NCBI GenBank assembly: GCA_019749805.1 | Contig: JAIEPH010000007.1 | Location: 1 to 64,000, forward strand | Origin: Mycobacteriaceae bacterium | GTDB taxonomy: Bacteria > Actinomycetota > Actinomycetes > Mycobacteriales > Mycobacteriaceae | Direction of reading: 5' to 3' | DNA: 64,000 nt | Shown here: positions 58,607 through 64,000 of the stretch, piece after piece | How the letters are laid out: each line of letters starts with the position of its first letter | Numbering within the stretch: position 1 is the first letter of the stretch | Made by a program: the position numbers and the translations under genes | Notes under the pieces: generated by a model | The model's input: only the letters and a program-made list of their open reading frames with translations | What the model was told of the DNA's origin: nothing | Database searches by the model: none

Positions 58607-59470
58607 TCACAATACGGCGTGTGGTTGACAGATCAGGACCGAACAGCCTGCTCCGTGCAACGACGCGTAGCCGGGAGGCCCGACCAGATCCCTTATCCCG
58701 CGTGCGCGCTCACGACCGACGACCAGTAACTGGGCTGAGTCGGCATGTTCCGTCAGGTAGTTCAGGGTGTTCCCGTGCACCACGATGGGCTCGACGTCGA
58801 GGTCGGGGTAGCGCTTCTTCCACTTCGCCAGTTGACGGTCGAGCTGCGCCTTGGCGCTCCTGTTGCCCTCGGCCACGGGGCGATTGTTGTAGACGTCGGT
58901 GAACCGAGTCTGCCAGCTGGTCAACACCCGCAGCGGCGCCTCGCGAAGCCGCGCTTCCTCGGAGGCATGCTGCAGGATGCGGTTGCCGACGGGCGACCCC
59001 TCGATCTCGGCAACCACCCAGTGGCCTCGCCGGGGGCGCGCGTCATGGTCGCGGACAATGGCCACGGGGCAATGGGCGGAGGCCGTGACTTCCGCGGCCG
59101 TGGAACCGATTCGGCTCTGCGCGCAGTGCCTCGAGCCCGCGTCTCCCAGGCACAGCATTGCGGCCGACGCGGACGCATCGATCAGCGCCCGGGCCGGCCG
59201 GGCCCGCAGGATCTCCATCTCGATCTTGACGGGCTTCTCGGTCGATTCGACGGCTGTGACCGCTTCGCGAACCGCTGTCTCTGCGGCGGCAAGGTCCCCC
59301 GCCGCATCTTTCGGCTCGGAGGCGGAGGATTGGTCGGGGTCGATCGCATAGACGAGGCATAAGGGGATGTCGCGACTAACGGCTTCGTCAACGGCCCACA
59401 GGGCGGCATCGAGTGCTGAGCGCGAACCATCCACACCGACTACGACTGAGGGCGCCGCTACCGGGGTCAA
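58607..59470 (-). CDS. universal stress protein (Rv3134c-like)
   Basis: 287 residues. I use TTG 59470, which overlaps the acg stop (TTGA): no ATG or GTG sits close upstream in this frame. Two USP domains: the N-terminal one has a recognisable but altered nucleotide motif ([16 protein letters not shown]); the C-terminal one ([17 protein letters not shown]) has lost it, as in M. tuberculosis Rv3134c. It lies 40 bp upstream of devR, as Rv3134c does, so it likely fixes devR expression in the same operon. Confidence 0.88.
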   Translation of the reverse strand: MTPVAAPSVVVGVDGSRSALDAALWAVDEAVSRDIPLCLVYAIDPDQSSASEPKDAAGDLAAAETAVREAVTAVESTEKPVKIEMEILRARPARALIDASASAAMLCLGDAGSRHCAQSRIGSTAAEVTASAHCPVAIVRDHDARPRRGHWVVAEIEGSPVGNRILQHASEEARLREAPLRVLTSWQTRFTDVYNNRPVAEGNRSAKAQLDRQLAKWKKRYPDLDVEPIVVHGNTLNYLTEHADSAQLLVVGRERARGIRDLVGPPGYASLHGAGCSVLICQPHAVL

Positions 59471-60459
59471 AGACCCTTCGCCTTCACCTCGAAAACCTCG
59501 TCGATCGGTCGCCGCGGCGTCGGCGGTGGCCTCTCGTCGATCTCCGGAGCTGATCCGACACGGATCAATACCTGGGGGGTGGTCGGCTGGTCGATCAACG
59601 ATGCGACGATGTCCCGGCCCGGATAGAGCTCGGTGATGTTTGTCAGCGTGCACGTGGCGAGGGCCGCCATCGTGGCCTCCAGCAACACGGCGGAGAGCAT
59701 TTCGCCGCACCGCAGGACGGAAGTGCGGTCATTGTCGTAGGTGGATAGCACAAGAATCTTCGAGCGGTCCCGGCCGACCTCGAAGCGCCGATCCGTGTCA
59801 TGGGTGGCTGGGAAGGTACGGCCGACACCGACCCGGTCGCCCTCAGAAGCCGACACCAGCGAGCTGTGGGGTATCCCGTCGGCCGCCTCGAATGGTCCTG
59901 TCCACCAAGATAATTCAGAGTGGTAGGACGAATCGTAGCGACGCAGCGATTCGGTGAGCTGAGCCGCGTTCGCCAGTTCGGCGCGTAATTCGTCGGCGAT
60001 CACATCGAGGCGGACGGCATCGGAGGTGACGCTACGGCGCAACTGTGGTTCGGCCGTGGCCCAGTCTGGCGGCTCGGCGTAGGGGAGGCGATCGGTCCGT
60101 CGCACCAGTATCGCGTCGGCACGGCGGATGTGCCCCTCGGTGACGAACTCGATCGGGCTGAAATCGATCGACGCCAAATGCAAAGAGTTGTTGGGATTGG
60201 GGTATCGGTCGACGTGGGAAGCCCACCCCGCCGCAGCCATGGCGACGCGAAAATGGTCGAGTACGGCGCCACAGCCGAGGACGGCGTCACGGCCGGTGTG
60301 GTCGGTCGAGTGCAGGACGCGTTTCTGGTCGAGGAACAGATGGACCGCTTTGCCTGCAGCGACCCAATGCCACGGTTGGCTGTTGTGCAGCGATGGGGCG
60401 CGGCACGCCAATTGCACTGCATCCTTGATCACTTGGGTGTCGACCATGGTGTCACGCAT
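59467..60459 (-). CDS. acg: Acg, DosR-regulon FMN-binding nitroreductase-fold protein
   Basis: 330 residues from ATG 60459 (RDTMVDTQVIKDAVQLACRA), the length and sequence of Rv2032. Conserved blocks: APSLHNSQPWHW, DHTGRDAVLGCGAVLDHFRVAMAAAGW, PYAEPPDW and the C-terminal PTPRRPIDEVFEVKAK. Acg has a nitroreductase fold with a closed FMN site and is one of the strongest DosR-induced genes. First gene of acg-usp-devR, so it and devR are under the two DosR-box-like sites at 60494 and 60516. Confidence 0.93.
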   Translation of the reverse strand: MRDTMVDTQVIKDAVQLACRAPSLHNSQPWHWVAAGKAVHLFLDQKRVLHSTDHTGRDAVLGCGAVLDHFRVAMAAAGWASHVDRYPNPNNSLHLASIDFSPIEFVTEGHIRRADAILVRRTDRLPYAEPPDWATAEPQLRRSVTSDAVRLDVIADELRAELANAAQLTESLRRYDSSYHSELSWWTGPFEAADGIPHSSLVSASEGDRVGVGRTFPATHDTDRRFEVGRDRSKILVLSTYDNDRTSVLRCGEMLSAVLLEATMAALATCTLTNITELYPGRDIVASLIDQPTTPQVLIRVGSAPEIDERPPPTPRRPIDEVFEVKAKGL

Positions 60460-60493
60460 GCTCCCAGCTTTGGATTTGGTTCCGCCCACAACC

Positions 60494-60508
60494 AGGGTCA
60501 ATGGTCCT
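60494..60508. promoter_or_regulatory. DosR-box-like site 1 of the acg/kinase divergent promoter
   Basis: AGGGTCAATGGTCCT, read on the minus strand as AGGACCATTGACCCT, fits the DosR box core. It lies 34 bp before the acg start. The centre is 22 bp from that of the second box, the spacing I recall for the acg promoter in M. tuberculosis. Confidence 0.7.
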
Positions 60509-60515
60509 CAAGCCT

Positions 60516-60530
60516 GGGCCTTAGGACCCT
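60516..60530. promoter_or_regulatory. DosR-box-like site 2 of the acg/kinase divergent promoter
   Basis: GGGCCTTAGGACCCT is a near-palindromic DosR core. It ends 35 bp before the start I chose at 60566. The short distance suggests that the kinase mRNA has little or no leader. Confidence 0.7.
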
Positions 60531-60565
60531 GGCTGACCGGGCATAGCCGGATGAACCATCTAGAT

Positions 60566-62068
60566 ATGGATGGCACGACTGCCGAAATGAGCAGCGCCGA
60601 AGCTCCGTGGATGATCGCGGGCAATCTGGACGCCCAGGTGCGCGAGACGCATACGGGCGTGGTCGTCCTTCTTGGCGACAAGGCGTACAAGGCGAAAAAG
60701 CCGATCGCCACCGACTTCCTCGACTTCACCACGACGAGACAACGGGAGGCCGCCTGCGCGCACGAGGTCACGCTCAACAGCAGGCTCACTCCGGACAGTT
60801 ACCTGGGGGTCGCGCACTTTGCCGGCCCGGGTGATGGCCCCGCGGAACCGGTCGTCGTGATGCGGCGCTACGCAGACTCGACGCGCCTGGCATCGCTGGT
60901 CAGGAATGGGCGCCCGGTCCACGATCACTTGGAAGAGATCGCGGACAAGCTGGCGCGGTTCCACGCCGGGGCGGTGAGAAGCGCCGCGATAGACAGCTCC
61001 GGGACAGCCGACGCAATCTCAGCACGATGGCGGCAGAATCTCGTTGAACTGCAGCGGTACGCGGACACCACGATTCCCGGCGAGCTGCTCCATGAGGTCG
61101 GACGGTTGTCAGCGCAATTCATCGCGGGCCGCGGCGAACTCTTTGCCGAGCGCATCAGCAGCCGCAGAATCGTCGACGGGCATGCGGATCTGTTGGCGGA
61201 CGACATCTTCTGCACACCCGGGGATACGGCCATCCTCGACTGTCTCGAGTTCGACGACAAACTGCGATACGTGGATTCCATCGACGACGTCGCGTTTCTC
61301 GCGATGGACCTCGAATTTCTCGGCCGCAATGATCTCGGCGAGTTCTTTCTCGAAGCCTACAGCCGCTCTGGTCGAGACCCCGCGCCGGATGCACTCAAGC
61401 ACTTCTACATCGCGTATCGAGCTGTAGTCCGGGCCAAGGTCGATTGCGTCCGCTTCGCGCAGGGTCATGCGGAGGCGTCTACGGATGCGCGTCGCCATAT
61501 CGACATCGCGCTGGGACATCTGCGGGTCGGTACGGTTCAGCTCATCGTCGTTGGCGGAGGTCCTGGTACTGGAAAGACAACTTTGTCACGTGGCCTGGCT
61601 GAACAGCTTGGGGCAGAGATCATTTCGACCGACCAGGTGCGCCGTGAGCTCGAGCGGACCGGCGTCATCGCCGGAGCGATCGGTGTTCTGGACTCGGGTC
61701 TGTACACACCCGAAAACGTGAACATCGTTTACGACGAGGTTCTTCGGCGAGCGCGGATGTTGCTGGGGCGTGGCGTGTCCGTGATTCTCGACGGAACATG
61801 GCGCGGTCCTGCGCACCGCGCCCGGGCCCGCCACTTAGCCAGCCAAACGCATTCGCCGATCGTGGAACTCACCTGCACGGTACCTCTCGACGAGGCCTCG
61901 GAGAGAATCGAGAACAGGCCGGTGACGACCTCCGATGCGACGCCGGAGATCGCCGCCGAGATGGCTGAGCTCACCGGCGCTTCGACCGACGGTCATCCCA
62001 TCGACACCACACGTCCGCTTGCCGACTCGGTCGCCGAGGCCAGCCAAATCTGTTGTCTTGCGATTTGA
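60566..62068 (+). CDS. aminoglycoside phosphotransferase-like / AAA ATPase fusion (Rv2004c-like)
   Basis: 500 residues from ATG 60566; ATG 60551 or 60590 are alternatives. N-terminal half (about 1-320) has a kinase/APH-like fold: KAYKAKKPIATDFLDF, then VDGHADLLADDIFC and DCLEFDDKLRYVDSIDDVAFLAMDLE. C-terminal half (about 330-500) is a P-loop kinase: VVGGGPGTGKTTLSRGLA, DGTWRGPAHRARA. This is the architecture of M. tuberculosis Rv2004c, a DosR-regulon protein of unknown function. It diverges from acg and heads an operon with two USPs. Confidence 0.9.
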   Translation: MDGTTAEMSSAEAPWMIAGNLDAQVRETHTGVVVLLGDKAYKAKKPIATDFLDFTTTRQREAACAHEVTLNSRLTPDSYLGVAHFAGPGDGPAEPVVVMRRYADSTRLASLVRNGRPVHDHLEEIADKLARFHAGAVRSAAIDSSGTADAISARWRQNLVELQRYADTTIPGELLHEVGRLSAQFIAGRGELFAERISSRRIVDGHADLLADDIFCTPGDTAILDCLEFDDKLRYVDSIDDVAFLAMDLEFLGRNDLGEFFLEAYSRSGRDPAPDALKHFYIAYRAVVRAKVDCVRFAQGHAEASTDARRHIDIALGHLRVGTVQLIVVGGGPGTGKTTLSRGLAEQLGAEIISTDQVRRELERTGVIAGAIGVLDSGLYTPENVNIVYDEVLRRARMLLGRGVSVILDGTWRGPAHRARARHLASQTHSPIVELTCTVPLDEASERIENRPVTTSDATPEIAAEMAELTGASTDGHPIDTTRPLADSVAEASQICCLAI

Positions 62069-62097
62069 CGACGCTGACCGGAGAGAGGCGAGATGTC

Positions 62098-63033
62098 ATG
62101 GAAGACAGTGTGAATCCTGTCGTCGTGGGGGTCGACGGTACCGACAACGCGATGCGCGCGGCCCGTTGGGCGGCGGGCGTCGCGCACAAGCTGGGGACCC
62201 CACTGCACATCGTGCATGCCAGGCCCATCCCCGGTCACAATCCATCGGATGTCATTGCCGCTGTCCGGGCCTGCGAGATGTCCGCGCAACAGGAAAAGGC
62301 CTCGGCTATTCTCGACGCTGCCAGCCGAGCCGTCCATGGTGACCACCCCGACCTGCGAATCACCACCGCACATGTGTCTGAAGCCATTGATCGATTGCTG
62401 GTCGATTTGAGCCAGCATGCGAGGTTGATCGTCCTGGGCTGTGACGACCTCTCGGTCGCCGCGGCTGTCCTGGTCGGCTCGACCACCGTTGCGGTTGCTG
62501 CGAACTCGATGTGCCCAGTGATCGCCTGGCGTGGAGAGGCGACGGCGCCCACCGGCCAGCCGATCGTCGTAGGCGTCGACGATGACGATCCGAGCCGCGT
62601 GGCGATCACGTCAGCCTTCGAACTCGCCGACCGATTCGCGGTGAAGATCATCGCCGTCCATGCGTGGTCGACGCGCCGATCGGCCGGCGATGTCACGCTG
62701 CCCTTCATGATCGACTGGAATGCGGTACACGCAGACCAACGCGAGCACCTCGTGAACGCATTGGCGCCATGGACACGGCAATACCCAGCAGTCGATGTGA
62801 CGTACGTCGTTGATCAGGACAAGCCGAGTCGAGCTCTTCTGAATCACTCCGACGATGCGCAACTCGTGGTCGTGGGCAGCCGTGGCCGCGGTCCGTTGGC
62901 AGGCGCGGTGTTGGGATCGACCGGGCTCAACCTCCTCCACCACTCCTCGATCCCGACGATGATCTGTCCATCGATGCGGGTACCCGAAGACATTCCAGCT
63001 GAGCATCAATTCAGAGAAAGACGTCAAGAATGA
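62098..63033 (+). CDS. universal stress protein, tandem USP domains
   Basis: 311 residues from ATG 62098, after GGAGAGAGGCGAG. The N-terminal domain has a degraded motif (LGCDDLSVAAAVLVGST); the C-terminal one is intact (GSRGRGPLAGAVLGST, about 264-279). Length and layout fit the mycobacterial tandem USPs, as with Rv2005c next to Rv2004c in M. tuberculosis. Second gene of the plus-strand DosR operon; its end overlaps the next start by 4 bp. Confidence 0.9.
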   Translation: MEDSVNPVVVGVDGTDNAMRAARWAAGVAHKLGTPLHIVHARPIPGHNPSDVIAAVRACEMSAQQEKASAILDAASRAVHGDHPDLRITTAHVSEAIDRLLVDLSQHARLIVLGCDDLSVAAAVLVGSTTVAVAANSMCPVIAWRGEATAPTGQPIVVGVDDDDPSRVAITSAFELADRFAVKIIAVHAWSTRRSAGDVTLPFMIDWNAVHADQREHLVNALAPWTRQYPAVDVTYVVDQDKPSRALLNHSDDAQLVVVGSRGRGPLAGAVLGSTGLNLLHHSSIPTMICPSMRVPEDIPAEHQFRERRQE

Positions 63034-63851
63034 ACAAGGCGGCGAGATTACCGGTAGTTGTCGGGATTGACGGCTCGAAACATGCGGTACACGCGGCACT
63101 TTGGGCCGTCGACGAAGCGGTTGACCGTGACGTACCGATGTTGCTGGCCTGCGTGGTCAACTCAGCCGCCAAAGACCTCGAGCGCGAATACGCCTATGCC
63201 AGGCATGCGATACACGAGGCGTGGATCGCCGTTGAGGCCACTGGAGTGCCTGTCAAACTTGAATCAACGATATTGCAGGGCGATGCCGTCGAACAACTAA
63301 GGGAGGCATCGCGATTGGGGCAGCTCATCTGTGTCGGGTCGCGAGGAATGGACGACTCACCGCATGATGAGCGCGGATCGACCGCTGCGGCACTGGCACA
63401 GGTCGCCTTCACCCCCGTCGCGATCGTCCGCCGCCGCCATCCCCACAAGCCGTTGACCGACCCCCTCTGGATTGTCGCTGCGGTGGACGAATCACCGGGC
63501 GGCAGCGCGGTGCTGCAAACGGCGATAAACGAAGCGACTCTGCGAAAAGCACCGGTGTTGGCGCTGACGCGATGGGCGTCGGCGGTGACAACCGAACCCG
63601 ACGACAAGCGCGATGTGCGCACGCGGCTCGCCCAGTACCTCGCTGAGGCGAGGGAAGACGACGACGCAGACGTCCAAATTCATGCGCTGCCGATCTCGGA
63701 TCACATCGGTGGGGTGCTGGCACAGAGCGCCAACATCGACCAACTGGTGATAGTGGACGCGAATGACCCGGTGCTGACGGCTGAAGTCGTCGGTCCTGAT
63801 GCGCGAAAAGTGCTTCGCCACACCAACTGTTCTGTACTGGTTCTGCGCTGA
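63030..63851 (+). CDS. universal stress protein (Rv3134c-like)
   Basis: 273 residues, ATG in the 4-bp overlap with the previous gene. Two USP domains; motif in the first is VGSRGMDDSPHDERGST, and the second (VDANDPVLTAEVVGPDARK) lacks it. [23 protein letters not shown] resembles the start of the Rv3134c-like USP at 59470, so these two are paralogues on opposite arms of the divergent promoter. Third gene of the operon. Confidence 0.88.
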   Translation: MNKAARLPVVVGIDGSKHAVHAALWAVDEAVDRDVPMLLACVVNSAAKDLEREYAYARHAIHEAWIAVEATGVPVKLESTILQGDAVEQLREASRLGQLICVGSRGMDDSPHDERGSTAAALAQVAFTPVAIVRRRHPHKPLTDPLWIVAAVDESPGGSAVLQTAINEATLRKAPVLALTRWASAVTTEPDDKRDVRTRLAQYLAEAREDDDADVQIHALPISDHIGGVLAQSANIDQLVIVDANDPVLTAEVVGPDARKVLRHTNCSVLVLR

Positions 63852-63868
63852 CTGACAGGGGACGCACA

Positions 63869-63973
63869 ATGGAGCGCTTGACGGCTCTGGACGCCGGACT
63901 CCTGGAAGCAGAGGATTTCGACCCCCGAGTAAGTCTGGGGAATTTGGTGATGTCTACGAAGGAGACGGTGTGA
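63869..63973 (+). pseudogene. 34-codon Tgs1-like (WS/DGAT) N-terminal stub
   Basis: ATG GAG CGC begins a frame reading ERLTALDAGLLEAEDFDP and then VSLGNLVMSTKETV before TGA. The opening is the N-terminus of wax-ester/diacylglycerol acyltransferases of the Tgs1 type as I recall it (LTTLDAGFLKAEDVDRHVSLAIG). The remaining roughly 430 residues are absent. The final bases overlap the next start codon (TGATG), so the stub now acts, at most, as a leader peptide of the DUF1918 gene. Confidence 0.6.
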
Positions 63974-64000
63974 TGAAGGCAGAGGTCGGCGATTGGTTGG
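63973..64000 (+). CDS. DUF1918 domain-containing protein, 5' end only
   Basis: Begins at ATG 63973 with an AAGGAG ribosome site 8 bp upstream, in a TGATG overlap with the stub. The nine codons visible (MKAEVGDWL) are the conserved start of DUF1918 proteins, small SH3-like barrel proteins common in mycobacteria. The gene runs off the window. Confidence 0.7.

Overview
The window is a high-GC actinobacterial chromosome segment, almost certainly from a fast-growing Mycobacterium/Mycolicibacterium. Supporting signs are a DevR/DosR regulator nearly identical to the mycobacterial one, Acg-type nitroreductases, a hemophore-related protein, an Rv0309-like exported protein, an Rv2525c-like (DUF1906) Tat protein, a CYP125-family P450, mycofactocin-type SDRs and many ATGA/GTGA-coupled genes. 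I had no database access; assignments rest on motifs and remembered family sequences.  Layout. 1-2.54 kb: right end of an integrative element (HTH-type small protein, DUF3800 protein, two excisionase-like DNA-binding proteins). It ends in a 3'-terminal piece of the tmRNA gene ssrA followed by a strong hairpin, which marks the attachment site. 2.58-3.44 kb: formate/nitrite-type channel. 3.7-14.0 kb: a compact polyketide locus of flavin-dependent halogenase-like enzyme, single-module KS-AT-DH-KR-ACP synthase, ABC exporter ATPase and permease, and CPA2 antiporter. 14.1-23.7 kb: L,D-transpeptidase-like exported protein, self-sufficient P450-reductase fusion, BKACE enzyme, DsbA-like protein, FGGY kinase and two SDRs, one with a zinc-ribbon extension. 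23.8-33.5 kb: a catabolic island with a P450, five SDRs (two mycofactocin-type), a frameshifted aldehyde dehydrogenase, a CMD protein, a SnoaL-like protein and two TetR regulators. A 16-bp operator-like palindrome recurs in its two divergent promoters. 33.5-36.0 kb: acyl-ACP thioesterase-like protein and a membrane Ser/Thr kinase. 36.1-43.7 kb: a translationally coupled operon (two acyl-CoA dehydrogenases, two MaoC-type hydratases, a Cys-less Ltp2-like aldolase, a DUF35 partner, a FadD ligase) with a convergent CYP125-type P450. It looks like a paralogue of the cholesterol side-chain igr operon.  43.7-53.8 kb holds a molybdopterin oxidoreductase, a decayed arylsulfatase relic, a hemophore-like protein, the DUF1906 protein, a lipoprotein serine hydrolase, a zinc alcohol dehydrogenase, two small unknown proteins and a two-component system. 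53.9-64.0 kb is a DosR-type dormancy island. DosR-box-like sequences precede a membrane protein, a small helical protein plus USP, an Acg paralogue, a USP, and the divergent acg-usp-devR / kinase-usp-usp operons. No DevS sensor lies beside devR. The right operon runs into a 34-codon stub resembling the N-terminus of Tgs1 triacylglycerol synthase, coupled to a DUF1918 gene that leaves the window.  How the parts fit: the PKS locus codes for synthesis, possible halogenation and export of one small molecule. The two catabolic islands suit oxidation and beta-oxidation/retro-aldol trimming of a steroid- or terpenoid-like side chain. The right-hand 10 kb is a hypoxia/NO stress response unit.
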